In this document: piece after piece, positions 29,067 through 38,000 of the stretch | Numbering within the stretch: the stretch's first letter is position 1 | Layout: each line of letters starts with the position of its first letter | Source: Accumulibacter sp. | GTDB taxonomy: Bacteria > Pseudomonadota > Gammaproteobacteria > Burkholderiales > Rhodocyclaceae | Length of the DNA stretch: 64,000 bases | Direction of reading: 5' to 3' | Assembly (NCBI RefSeq): GCF_029255125.1 | Contig: NZ_JAPUVR010000101.1 | Location: 1 to 64,000, forward strand | Translations under genes and position numbers: made by a program | Notes under the pieces: model-generated | Databases searched by the model: none | What the model was told of the DNA's origin: nothing | The model's input: the letters and a program-made list of their open reading frames with translations, nothing else

Positions 29067-29110
29067 CCTTTGTGCTGGTCACGGTGTCCTGAAACAATAC
29101 GGAGAAGAAG

Positions 29111-29830
29111 ATGAACCAGTTGCGCAAACAGCAGTCGGGCTTTACCCTGGTCGAAATAGCCATTGTACTCGTCATCATCGGCCTGCTTCTGGGCGGGGTC
29201 CTGAAGGGCCAGGAGTTGATCAACAGCGCCAAAGTCAAGAACATGGTGAATGATTTCCGCACCGTGTCGAGCCTGGTCTATGCCTACCAGGATCGTTTCA
29301 AGGCCTTCCCGGGCGACCAGACGGCGGCGCAGCTCACCGACGCTTTCGGCGCCGCTGCCGCGGCCACCCCGTGCGCACCCGCCGCTGGCGGCCTGTGCGC
29401 GCAGAACAATGGCCGCATCGACGGCAACTGGAACGCGGGCGGCGCGACCGGAACGGGCGTCGCCACCGAGGAAAGCTCTCTCTTCTGGCAACACGTACGC
29501 CTGGCCAATCTGGCCAGCGGTCCGACCGTGCTGACCGACGTCGGCTACCGGATGCGTAACGCCGATGGCGGCTTCGTCGGTATCGAAAGCGGCGTCAACG
29601 CAGCCGGTGCAGCGGCACCCTGGATCCAGCTCATGCGCGGCTCGTTCTTCGTCTGCTCGCGCGGAATTCTCGGGCGCTACGTCAAGCAGATCGATTCGAC
29701 GATGGATGACGGCAACACGGCGACCGGCTCGGTGCGCGCCGTTCTCGACACGGCTGCCCGTGGCACTGCGGCAGTCGCCACCACGGCCATCGTCGATGGT
29801 TCATCGTACACGGTCTGCGCCGGTTTCTGA
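29111..29830 (+). CDS. Major type IV prepilin (MshA-like)
   Basis: This 239-aa prepilin has a 10-residue basic leader and the cleavage site SG/FTLVEIAIVLVIIGLLLGG; Glu15 is Glu5 of the mature pilin. It continues with the alpha-helix GQELINSAKVKNMVNDFRTVSSLVYAYQDRF. A large Ala/Gly-rich globular domain has Cys residues near 92 and 100, and a C-terminal Cys pair (FFVCSRG ... YTVCAGF). The dedicated sigma54 promoter and the strong terminator after the gene indicate a separately controlled, highly expressed transcript. It is the best candidate for the main pilus subunit. Confidence 0.9.
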   Translation: MNQLRKQQSGFTLVEIAIVLVIIGLLLGGVLKGQELINSAKVKNMVNDFRTVSSLVYAYQDRFKAFPGDQTAAQLTDAFGAAAAATPCAPAAGGLCAQNNGRIDGNWNAGGATGTGVATEESSLFWQHVRLANLASGPTVLTDVGYRMRNADGGFVGIESGVNAAGAAAPWIQLMRGSFFVCSRGILGRYVKQIDSTMDDGNTATGSVRAVLDTAARGTAAVATTAIVDGSSYTVCAGF

Positions 29831-29906
29831 GGCAAGCCAGAATGCGCCAGCCCTGACCGTGTTTGCGCCGGCCGCGCGTGGCGCGCGGACCGCCGCCTAG
29901 CGCTAG

Positions 29907-29941
29907 CTGCCGCCCCGGCCCCACCGGTGCGGCAGTTTTTT
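29907..29941 (+). terminator. Rho-independent terminator after the pilin
   Basis: CTGCCGC (29907-29913) pairs with GCGGCAG (29929-29935), with an inner CCGG/CCGG pair, followed by six T. It ends the pilin transcript 75 bp after the stop codon. Confidence 0.85.
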
Positions 29942-30018
29942 CTGGTGCGTGAGGGACGACGCGTAGCGAGCGCCACAGCAGTGTCTGGCGCGCGATGAGG
30001 CAGCCGTCCGTAGCCTTC

Positions 30019-30027
30019 TGCTATACT
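30019..30027 (+). promoter_or_regulatory. Extended -10 promoter of kdsD
   Basis: TGC-TATACT (TG at 30019-30020, hexamer 30022-30027) predicts a start at 30034, which is the A of a seven-codon reading frame described in the findings. kdsD itself starts 20 bp further on. Confidence 0.5.
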
Positions 30028-30053
30028 CGCCGCATGACACGCGCCGCACGCTC

Positions 30054-31037
30054 ATGAGTCGACCCCAGCCGTCAGCCAAGGCTCTCGACCTTGCCCGCCA
30101 GGTTCTGCGGATCGAAGCAGAAGCGGTACTGGCGCTGAGCGAGCGGCTCGACGGCGCGTTCCTCGAAGCGCTGGCGCTGATCCTGAACTGCCGCGGGCGA
30201 GTCGTCGTCAGCGGCATGGGCAAATCGGGCCACATCGCGCGCAAGCTTGCCTCGACGCTGGCCAGCACCGGAACTCCGGCGTATTTTGTCCACCCGGCGG
30301 AAGCCAGCCATGGCGACCTCGGCATGATCACGCGCGATGATGTGCTGATCGCGCTGTCGAACTCCGGCGAGAGTGCCGAACTGCTCACCATCGTACCGAT
30401 CATCAAGCGCCAGGGCGGCAAGCTGATCAGCATGACCGGCAACGGCCGATCGTCGCTGGCGCTCACCGCGGATATCCATCTCGACGCGGCCGTCGCGCAG
30501 GAAGCTTGTCCGTTCAATCTGGCGCCAACCGCGAGCACGACGGCGGCGCTCGCGCTGGGTGACGCACTGGCAGTCGCCTTGCTCGACGCACGCGGTTTCG
30601 GTCGCGACGATTTCGCCCGTTCGCACCCCGGCGGCGCGCTCGGCCGGCGCTTGCTGACGCACGTACGCGATGTCATGCGCAGCGGCTCGGCGGCGCCGCA
30701 CGTTCGTCCGGAGACCCCGCTGGCCGCGGCGATCCTCGAAATGTCGCGCGGCGGTATCGGCATGACGACCGTAGTCGACGAACAGCAGCGGGTGATCGGC
30801 ATCGTTACCGACGGCGACTTGCGCCGCGCGTTCGCGCGCAACCTCGATCTGCGAACCTTGTCCACCGCCGACATCATGGGGCGTCGTCCCCACACGATTA
30901 CTCCCGAGAAGCTGGCCGTAGAGGCCGTCGAGATGATGGAGAACTTCAAGATCAACCAGTTGCCAGTGGTCGACGAGGAGTCGCGGCTGCTTGGAGCACT
31001 CAACATGCACGATCTCTTCCAGGCCAAGGTCATCTAG
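30054..31037 (+). CDS. kdsD: Arabinose-5-phosphate isomerase KdsD
   Basis: KdsD converts ribulose 5-phosphate to arabinose 5-phosphate, the precursor of Kdo in LPS. The N-terminal SIS domain has VVVSGMGKSGHIARKLASTLASTGTPAYFVHPAEASHGDLGMI and ALSNSGES. Two CBS domains follow (about 205-327). At 327 aa the length is standard. It is immediately followed by kdsC with no gap. Confidence 0.97.
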   Translation: MSRPQPSAKALDLARQVLRIEAEAVLALSERLDGAFLEALALILNCRGRVVVSGMGKSGHIARKLASTLASTGTPAYFVHPAEASHGDLGMITRDDVLIALSNSGESAELLTIVPIIKRQGGKLISMTGNGRSSLALTADIHLDAAVAQEACPFNLAPTASTTAALALGDALAVALLDARGFGRDDFARSHPGGALGRRLLTHVRDVMRSGSAAPHVRPETPLAAAILEMSRGGIGMTTVVDEQQRVIGIVTDGDLRRAFARNLDLRTLSTADIMGRRPHTITPEKLAVEAVEMMENFKINQLPVVDEESRLLGALNMHDLFQAKVI

Positions 31038-31592
31038 ATGAATCCTGCTGCGAGGCACGCGCAGGCCGTCGATTGCGCACGCCGGGTAAAGCTGATGGCC
31101 TTTGACGTCGACGGCGTGCTGACCGACGGCTCCCTGATCTACAGCGACGAGGGAATCGAGCTGAAGGCCTTCAACACGCTTGACGGCCTGGGCCTGAAAC
31201 TGTTGCAGCAGGCGGGGGTGAGCGTTGCCATCATCACCGGCAGGCGCGCGCCTTGTGTCGAGTTGCGCGCGCAGGATCTTGCCATCCCGTATCTCTTTCA
31301 AGGCGTCCACGACAAACTGGAGGTCATGCGCACACTGCTCGACGAAGTCGGCCTCGGTCTCAGCGAGGCCGGTTACATGGGCGATGACCTGGTCGACCTG
31401 CCGGTGATGACCGCCTGCGCCTTCTCGGCGACGCCGCGCGACGGGCAGGCCATCGTCAGGCAGCACGCGCGATTGACGACGACGCGCGGCGGCGGCCGCG
31501 GCGCGGTACGCGAGGCTTGCGAGTTCATTCTGGCAGCGCAGGACAAACTGGCTGCCGCCTGGGCCCCATTTCTGCCGAAGGACCGCCAATGA
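31038..31592 (+). CDS. kdsC: Kdo-8-phosphate phosphatase KdsC
   Basis: KdsC dephosphorylates Kdo 8-phosphate. This HAD-superfamily enzyme of 184 aa has motif I MAFDVDGVLTDG (nucleophile Asp and acid/base Asp), motif II IITGRR, a conserved Lys in HDKLEVM and motif IV YMGDDLVDLPVM. The start is directly after the kdsD stop, and the TGA overlaps the lptC ATG. Confidence 0.97.
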   Translation: MNPAARHAQAVDCARRVKLMAFDVDGVLTDGSLIYSDEGIELKAFNTLDGLGLKLLQQAGVSVAIITGRRAPCVELRAQDLAIPYLFQGVHDKLEVMRTLLDEVGLGLSEAGYMGDDLVDLPVMTACAFSATPRDGQAIVRQHARLTTTRGGGRGAVREACEFILAAQDKLAAAWAPFLPKDRQ

Positions 31593-32167
31593 GGCAATGG
31601 AGTACGGCAGTCCTGCCGATCAGCATTCTGCTCACGCTGGCCGCCCTGACCTTCTGGTTGCGCTACGCGACCGAGTTCCCGGACGCCCATGCCGACGGCA
31701 GGCATCGCCACGATCCGGACTATGTCGTGAGCGAGGTCACCGTGCGCAAACTCGACAGGTCGGGTACGCTGCGGCATACGCTGGTTGCCGAAGAACTGCG
31801 TCACTATCCGGACGACGATTCAACCGAGTTGATCAAACCGACGCTGGTCTACGTGCAGCCGGGGCGGCCACGACTGATCGTCAAGGCAGCGCATGGCCGC
31901 CTGAGCTCGCAAGCCGAGCGCGTCGATCTGCGCGGGGATGTCGAGGTACAGCGCGAAGCTGACGGCAAACACGAGGCCTTGTTCGTCAGAACCTCGGAGC
32001 TCACCGCCCTGCCCGACGAAGAAAAAGCATTTACCAAGGCCAACGTGATGATCACTCAGGGAAAATCGTCGATTCAAGGGGTCGGAATGCAGGTCGACAA
32101 CAAGCTGCGGACCTACGTCCTCGAAACGCAGGTCAGCGGGCTGATCGACAGCCATAGGCTCAAGTGA
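31589..32167 (+). CDS. lptC: LPS export protein LptC
   Basis: LptC is the bitopic component that passes LPS from the LptBFG transporter to LptA. It has 192 aa, an N-terminal TM at about 6-24, and an OstA-like beta-jellyroll (DYVVSEVTVRKLDRSGTLRHTLVAEELRHYPDDDSTEL ... in outline). Coupled to kdsC by a four-base overlap. Confidence 0.93.
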   Translation: MRQWSTAVLPISILLTLAALTFWLRYATEFPDAHADGRHRHDPDYVVSEVTVRKLDRSGTLRHTLVAEELRHYPDDDSTELIKPTLVYVQPGRPRLIVKAAHGRLSSQAERVDLRGDVEVQREADGKHEALFVRTSELTALPDEEKAFTKANVMITQGKSSIQGVGMQVDNKLRTYVLETQVSGLIDSHRLK

Positions 32168-32793
32168 GAAACGTCAACATGAAAATCAACTATTGCGCCA
32201 GCGTCGCCTCGTGTCTCTTGCTCGCCCTTGCCTTGCCAGCGCACGCGGAGCGCGCTGATCGCGACAAGCCGGTCCACCTGGAGGCGGATCGGATGAGCAT
32301 CGACGACATCAAGAAGATCCAGACCCTCGAAGGACGGGTTGTCCTGATCCAGGGAACGATCGAGATCCGGACCAACCACCTGGTCGTCACGCAGGATGCC
32401 GACGGCTTCCAGAAAGGTACGGCGACCAGTGGCGCAAACGGCTTGGCGCGCTTCCGGCAGAAGCGCGAAGGTCGCGACGAATACATCGAAGGCGAAGCCG
32501 AGCGCATCGAGTACGATGCGCGCAGCGAAAAAGCCGAGTTCTTCAATCGCGCCTGGGTGCGCAGCGGACTCGACGAAGTGCGCGGGCAGTATATCTCCTA
32601 CGACGGACTGAACGAGTCCTATCTGGCGACGACCGGTGGCGCAGCAAAGAACGTCGGCGGAGCCAGTCAGGCGCGGGTGCGGGCCATCATTCAGCCAAAG
32701 AGCAAGGGCAAGGCGGACGCGGCTCCTGCCGCCCAGAAGGGTCCACCTTTGATCCTCAAGCCTGCCGCGAACGTCGCGCCAAGAAGCGATTAG
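32164..32793 (+). CDS. lptA: LPS periplasmic bridge protein LptA
   Basis: LptA forms the periplasmic bridge for LPS. The signal peptide (CASVASCLLLALALPAHA) is followed by the OstA domain with PVHLEADRMSIDDIKKIQTLEG and IEGEAERIEYDARSEKAEF. The GTG at 32164 overlaps the lptC stop (GTGA); an ATG at 32179 gives a cleaner signal peptide and is a good alternative. lptB and rpoN, which usually follow lptA in proteobacteria, are not next here. Instead a promoter region and two phasin genes follow. Confidence 0.93.
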   Translation: MRNVNMKINYCASVASCLLLALALPAHAERADRDKPVHLEADRMSIDDIKKIQTLEGRVVLIQGTIEIRTNHLVVTQDADGFQKGTATSGANGLARFRQKREGRDEYIEGEAERIEYDARSEKAEFFNRAWVRSGLDEVRGQYISYDGLNESYLATTGGAAKNVGGASQARVRAIIQPKSKGKADAAPAAQKGPPLILKPAANVAPRSD

Positions 32794-32899
32794 GCCGACG
32801 CAGACCGCCAGGCGGCCGGTATTGTCGCGCAGCAACATCCCACACCAGTGCAACAACAAATCCGGACAAGAACAGGATAGTCTTTTTTATTAGTCGCCT

Positions 32900-32930
32900 A
32901 GCCTTTTTTGTGCGGCGCACAAAAAAGGCT
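32900..32930. repeat. 31-bp perfect palindrome abutting the phasin promoter
   Basis: The arms at 32900-32914 and 32916-32930 are perfect reverse complements around one central G; each arm has a run of six T or A and a GTGCG/CGCAC core. Its last base is the first base of the phasin -35 box. It could be an operator or a bidirectional transcription barrier behind lptA. Confidence 0.85.
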
Positions 32931-32957
32931 TGACAAGCGGCAACAGATGTCTATAAT
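32930..32957 (+). promoter_or_regulatory. Consensus sigma70 promoter of the phasin genes
   Basis: TTGACA (32930-32935), a 16-bp spacer and TATAAT (32952-32957) are both perfect hexamers. Transcription should start near 32964, giving a leader of about 99 nt to the first phasin. This is the strongest sigma70 promoter by sequence in the window. Confidence 0.88.
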
Positions 32958-33062
32958 CGCCGTCATGGTGCAGTGCAGCAAAGAACTTGGCCCCTGATTC
33001 GGGCATCGGCAAACGAGACCTGCCGTTGTTGTGTTGTGCCTCTTTTCTTAAGGAGATTGACC

Positions 33063-33614
33063 ATGTTCACCACCCCCGAGCAATTCGCCGCCGCCAACAA
33101 GGCTTCCGTTGACGCCATGCTGACCCTTGCCAACACCGCCCTGGCAAGCGCTGAGCGTATCGCCGCGCTGAACCTCAACACCGCCCGCTCGATGCTGGAA
33201 GACGGCGTTGCCAATGCGAAGGCGATGCTCGGCGCCAAGGACGCGCAGGAATTCTTCGCCGTGCAGGCTTCTCTTGCCCAACCCAGCCTGGAAAAGGCGG
33301 TTGCCTACACGCGCAGTGTCTACGAGATTTCGGCGCAGTCGAAGGAAGAAATGTCGAAACTGCTCGAAGCGCAGTTCGCCGAGTTCCAGAAACAAACGCT
33401 GGCGCTGCTCGAGAAGGCAACAAAGAACGCGCCGGCCGGCTCCGATGTCGCCGTTTCTGCCGTCAAGTCGGCTATTTCGGCCGCCACTTCAGCCTTCGAC
33501 AGCATGAACAAAGCAGCCAAGCAGGTTGCCGAAATCGCCGAAGCGAACGTCGCCGCGGCGACCAACGCAACGGTCAAGGCGGTCGGCGCAACGGCTGCCA
33601 GCGTCAAGAAGTAA
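33063..33614 (+). CDS. phaP: Phasin family protein (1)
   Basis: Phasins coat polyhydroxyalkanoate granules and control their size and number. This 183-aa protein is Ala-rich and helical with no Cys. It has the Phasin_2 pattern: FTTPEQFAAANKASVDAMLTLANTALASAERIAALNLN at the start (in outline), an EEMSKLLEAQFAEFQ middle, and an Ala/Lys-rich tail ending ASVKK. The start is the ATG at 33063, with AAGGAG eight bases upstream; an upstream in-frame Met at 32973 would ignore that site. It lies 33 bp before a paralogue. Confidence 0.92.
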   Translation: MFTTPEQFAAANKASVDAMLTLANTALASAERIAALNLNTARSMLEDGVANAKAMLGAKDAQEFFAVQASLAQPSLEKAVAYTRSVYEISAQSKEEMSKLLEAQFAEFQKQTLALLEKATKNAPAGSDVAVSAVKSAISAATSAFDSMNKAAKQVAEIAEANVAAATNATVKAVGATAASVKK

Positions 33615-33647
33615 GTCCGGTCACGCTTGTCATTCACGGAGAGACTC

Positions 33648-34196
33648 ATGAGCAATATCGATCTCGAACAACTGGCCCAGAGCCAGAAGGCCAACGCCCA
33701 AGTCATGATGACGCTGGTTCGCACCGCCTTTCATGGCCTGGAACAGTTGTCGGCACTCAACCTCGCAGCCAGTCGCGAGCTGTTCAATTCCAGCACCAGC
33801 GGCGCTCAGCAACTGCTGAACGTCAGGAGCCCGGAAGATCTGAAGGATGTTGCCGCGTCGGTTGCCCGGCCGAACGTCGACAAGCTGCTCGAGTACTCGC
33901 GCAACCTGTACGAACTGGCGGCCAACATGCAGCGTGAAATCACCACAGTGATGGAAGAGCAATACAACAACGTGCGCCACAATGCTTCCGGCTTGATCGA
34001 GAAGACCGGCCTCGCCAGCCCGATCGGCGGCGAAGTCTTCGGTGCTGCGATGAAGCAGATGATGAACGCCTCGACGACCGCCTTCGAGAACATTTCGCAG
34101 ATGGCCAAGCAGATGACCGACATCGTCGACACCAATGTCAAGGCAGCGACAAGCGCAACTGCCCAAGCCGCGGCAGCGCTGACGCCCAAGAAGTAG
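33648..34196 (+). CDS. Phasin family protein (2)
   Basis: This second phasin has 182 aa and shares its layout with the first: LEQLAQSQKANAQVMMTLVRTAFHGLEQLSALNLAASRELF (in outline), a conserved VARPNVDKLLEYSRNLYELAANMQREITTVMEEQ stretch and an Ala-rich tail ending TPKK. The start is the ATG at 33648, with GGAGAGA upstream. Tandem duplication followed by divergence is likely. Both genes share the upstream promoter and end at a terminator 31 bp downstream. Confidence 0.92.
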   Translation: MSNIDLEQLAQSQKANAQVMMTLVRTAFHGLEQLSALNLAASRELFNSSTSGAQQLLNVRSPEDLKDVAASVARPNVDKLLEYSRNLYELAANMQREITTVMEEQYNNVRHNASGLIEKTGLASPIGGEVFGAAMKQMMNASTTAFENISQMAKQMTDIVDTNVKAATSATAQAAAALTPKK

Positions 34197-34227
34197 GCCG
34201 TTCGCGCAGCGCGTCACGCCTGACCAA

Positions 34228-34250
34228 CCCCGGCACTCGCCGGGGTTTTT
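34228..34250 (+). terminator. Rho-independent terminator after the phasins
   Basis: CCCCGGC (34228-34234), loop ACTC and GCCGGGG (34239-34245) are followed by five T. It separates the phasin transcript from the convergent gene at 34272. Confidence 0.93.
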
Positions 34251-34271
34251 GCGTGGGCGACCGGCGCACGG

Positions 34272-35027
34272 TCAAGCGCGCCACTGCCAGACAATCTGCC
34301 GCCGTTCCACTTCCTGCCGAATGCTGTCCATCGCCCGATCGACCAGCGCCGGCTCACCTTCGACGCCCAGCTCGAGATGCCGCCGCTGGCCATCTTCGCC
34401 CATCGACGGCAGGCTGAACAGCCGCAGGCTCGGGTAGTCGGCGACGATGCGCTCCATCAGGTCGAGCAGCGCACTTTCGTAGGCATTGGCGCCGGTCAAC
34501 AGAAACGCCTTCTCGACCTTTGGCTGGCGAGAAAACAGGTCGGCATGGAAGCTGTCCAGCGCCCACTCCGCCATCGGATGCGCCATCTGCGGAAAACCCG
34601 GTAGGAAGTAGTGTTGGCGCACGTGGAAGCCGGGAATCCGGTTGAACGGATTGGGCACAATGTCGACGCCGCGCGGGAAGGTGCCGAGAAGCAGGCGAAC
34701 GGCGGTCGTTTCGTCGCCGAAACGGGCGCGGATTTCGCGCTCGGCGTCCGGATGCACGACGAGGTCGACGGCCAGTGCCTCCGCCGCTGCCTGCCGCGTG
34801 TGATCGTCGGGTGTGTTGCCGATGCCGCCGAAGCTGAAAACGATGTCCCCTGCCGCGAAAGTGCGGCGCAGCGTGGCGGCGATGCGCGCGCGCTCGTCGC
34901 CCAGATACTCGACCCACGACAGGCGCAGGCCACGCGCCGCCAGCAGTTCGGCGATGGCGGAGAAGTGGCGATCAGGTCGCTTGCCCGAGAGGATCTCATC
35001 GCCAATGATCAGGGCTCCGAAAGTCAT
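34272..35027 (-). CDS. CinA-like molybdopterin-binding-domain protein
   Basis: This 251-aa protein carries the MoCF-biosynthesis/CinA N-terminal fold: ALIIGDEILSGKRPDRH, the DIVFSFGGIGNTPDDHTRQAAAEAL segment and the FLPGFPQMAHPM segment. It lacks the C-terminal nicotinamide-nucleotide amidase part of full CinA. The biochemical role of this short form is not established. The start at 35027 has AAAGGAAA upstream. It lies 35 bp after hrpA on the same strand. Confidence 0.88.
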   Translation of the reverse strand: MTFGALIIGDEILSGKRPDRHFSAIAELLAARGLRLSWVEYLGDERARIAATLRRTFAAGDIVFSFGGIGNTPDDHTRQAAAEALAVDLVVHPDAEREIRARFGDETTAVRLLLGTFPRGVDIVPNPFNRIPGFHVRQHYFLPGFPQMAHPMAEWALDSFHADLFSRQPKVEKAFLLTGANAYESALLDLMERIVADYPSLRLFSLPSMGEDGQRRHLELGVEGEPALVDRAMDSIRQEVERRQIVWQWRA

Positions 35028-35062
35028 CGAATTTCCTTTCTCGTGGGTGGGAAGGGTCGCGC

Positions 35063-38000
35063 TCACAGCGTCTCCCACATCTTCTGCAAACGCTTGCTCG
35101 AAACGGGTACCGGCGTGCGTAGTTCCTGGGCAAAGAGCTGCACGCGCAACTCCTCGAGCAGCCAGCGAAATTGCTCCAGTTGCGGCTCGCAGACGCCCTG
35201 TTTGGCGCGCAGCGTCGCGCGCCGCTGGTAGTTGGCCCAGAGCGGCGCATACTCGGCCAACAAGCGAGCGTCGCGCGCAGCGCCCGGCGCGCCGGCCGCC
35301 TTCAGCTTGTCGAGGCGCAGCGCAATGGCCTGCAGGTAGCGCGGGTAGTGCTGCAGACGGACGAAGGGCGTGTCGGCGATGAAGCGCTTACCGATCAGTC
35401 GCCCAAGTTGCGCTTCGACATCCTGCAGCACGCTGCGGTAAGCCCGACACGCGGGCAGCCTTTTCTGCACCATTTGCCATTCGCCGAGGATTTGCCCGAC
35501 CAGCCGACAGATCTCCTGCGCCAGCAAGGCAAGGCGTGGCTTCGCCTCGCTGCAGCGCCGGCGAAAAGCGGCCTCGTCGGTCGGCCACGGCTCGCCCAGG
35601 CAGGCGCGGGAAAAAGTGACTTCGATCAACTGCCGGCGCAGATCGTCGAGCGTTCCCAGCGCCATGAACTGCATCGCCATCTGGGTCAAGCCCGGCAGGT
35701 TTTTTTCGAGATAGCGCACCTGGTCGCGCAACTGCAGCATGCAGAGTCGGCGCAAGCCGCCCGGGTGCTGGCGTTGCGCCTCTTCCAGCGAATCGAAAAC
35801 GACCAGTGAAACGCTGTCACCCTCGTCGACCAGCGCCGGATAGCCGACCGTCGGCTGGCCGCCGCTACCGACCGTCTCCGCCATTTCCGGCAGTTCGCCG
35901 AAGACCCAGTCGGCCATCCGGCGGTACTCGCCCGGGGTTTCGTGCAGTTGACAAAACTCGTCCTTCGCCGCCCTGCCCCACTCGCTGCGCAACTCGGCCA
36001 GCTTGCGGCTCATGCCGATCTGTCGCCCGCCGTCGTCGACCAGACGGAAATTGAGTTGCAGGTGGGCGGGCAAGGCATCCGGACGAAACGCGTCGGGGGT
36101 AATCTCCCAACCGCGCGCGTTCAGCCCGCGCGTCTGCAGGATGAAGCCGGTCAGCGCGCTGAGCAGAGGTTTGTCAGCCGGCTCGACCTGGGCGACGAAC
36201 TCGCCGGCAAAAGCGGGCAGCGGCACCAGCTTGGCGCGAATCCGTTGCGGCAAGGTCTTCAACAGAAGCTCGACCTTTTGTGCCAGCAAGCCCGGCACCA
36301 GCCACTCGCAGCGCGCCGCCGGAAGCTGATTGAGCTGGGCAAGCGGCAGCGTCAGCGTGACGCCATCGCGCGGACTGCCGGGCTCGAAGTGATAGCAGAG
36401 CTCGTACTCGTTGCCGGCGATGCGCAGCGCATGCGGGAAGGCTTCGGTGGTGATCCCGGCCGCTTCGTGCCGCATCAGGTCGGCGCGCTGCAGGTAGAGC
36501 AACTGCGGGTGTTCGCGCTCGGCGTCCTGCCGCCAGTCGTCGAAGCTCGCACCGTTGTAGACGCCGGCGGGCAGCAGGCGATCGTAGAAGGCAACGATCA
36601 GTTCATCGTCCACCAGGACATCGGGCCGGCGCGACTTGTGTTCGAGCATCTCGATGTCGAGGACGAGTTGCTGGTTGTGCGTGAAGAAGCCCCAGCGCCG
36701 TGCGTATTCGGGACTGACCTCGCCGGCGACCAGCGCCTGGCGGATGAAGATATCACGCGCCGCCGCCGGATCGAGCGGACCGAAATGCACCCGTCGGCGC
36801 GGCTCGACGACGATCCCGTAGAGCGTGATGCGTTCGAAAGCGACCACCTGCATGGACGACTTTTCCCAATGCGGGTCGAACCAGCTCCGCTTCAGCAGAT
36901 GCGCGCCGACGCGTTCAAGCCACTCGGCTTCGATGCGCGCGACGCAACGGGCAAAAAGTCGCGTCGTGTCGCTGATCTCCGCGGCGACGATCCACTTGCC
37001 GGCCTTCTTCTGCAACGGCGAGGCGGGATGAATCGCGAAGCGGATTCCGCGCGCGCCCAGATAGAGCGCCGAATCCTCCGACTTGCAGCCAATATTGCCC
37101 AGCAGACCGGCAAGCAGCGCGCGATGGATCGCCTCGTAGGTCGCCGGCAACTGGTTTTCCCGCCATTGCTGCTCGGCGGCAAAGGCGTGCAACTGCGCGT
37201 GGATGTCGCGCCATTCGCGCATGCGCAGCGGCGACAGGAAGCGTTCGCGGCAGGCGGCGTGCAGCTTGCGTTGCGACTTGCGATGTTCGATCTCCTTGTC
37301 ATACCAGTCCCAAAGCTTGAGCCAGGAGAGAAACTCGGAGCGCTCGTCGGCCAGTTGCCGGTGCGCCGCATCGGCGCTTCCCTGGCGCTCCTGCGGCCGC
37401 TCGCGCGGGTCCTGGACGCTCAGCGCGGCGGCGATGATCAGCACCTGGCGCAGGCAGCCTTCGTCGCGTGCCGCCACGACCATCCTCGCCAGGCGCGGAT
37501 CGAGCGGAATCTTGGCCAATGCCTGACCGATCGGCGTCAAGGCGTACTCGCCATTCACTGCTCCGAGCTCGAGCAGCAACTGGTAAGCGTCGGCCACCGC
37601 CTTGCGCGGTGGTGGATCGAGAAAGGGAAACTCCTCGATGGCGCCCAGACGCAAGGCCTTCATGCGCAGGATGACGCCGGCGAGCGATGAACGCAGGATT
37701 TCGGGCTCGGCGTAGAGCGCTCGGGCCAGATACTCGGGCTCGTCGTAGAGGCGGATGCAGACCCCGGCGGCGACCCGCCCGCAGCGTCCCGCGCGCTGGT
37801 TCGCCGACGCCTGCGCGATCTTCTCGATGTGCAGTTGCTCGACCTTGTAGCGATACGAGTAGCGCTTGACGCGCGCCAGGCCGCTGTCGACGACATAGCG
37901 AATCCCCGGCACGGTGAGCGAAGTCTCGGCGACGTTCGTCGCCAGGACGATGCGCGAGCCCACGTGCGGCTTGAAGATGCGGCCCTGCTCCTCGGCCGAC

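Noticed and set aside
27084-29114. Open frame of 676 codons antisense to the histidine kinase
   Set aside because: The minus-strand protein has clear kinase boxes and TM segments; the plus-strand frame has none and would overlap the sigma54 pilin promoter.
35942-37690. Open frame of 582 codons antisense to hrpA
   Set aside because: Lies wholly inside a well-conserved helicase gene; its protein is a string of Asp/Glu/Gln/Arg-rich residues with no recognisable domain. Long antisense frames are expected at this GC content.
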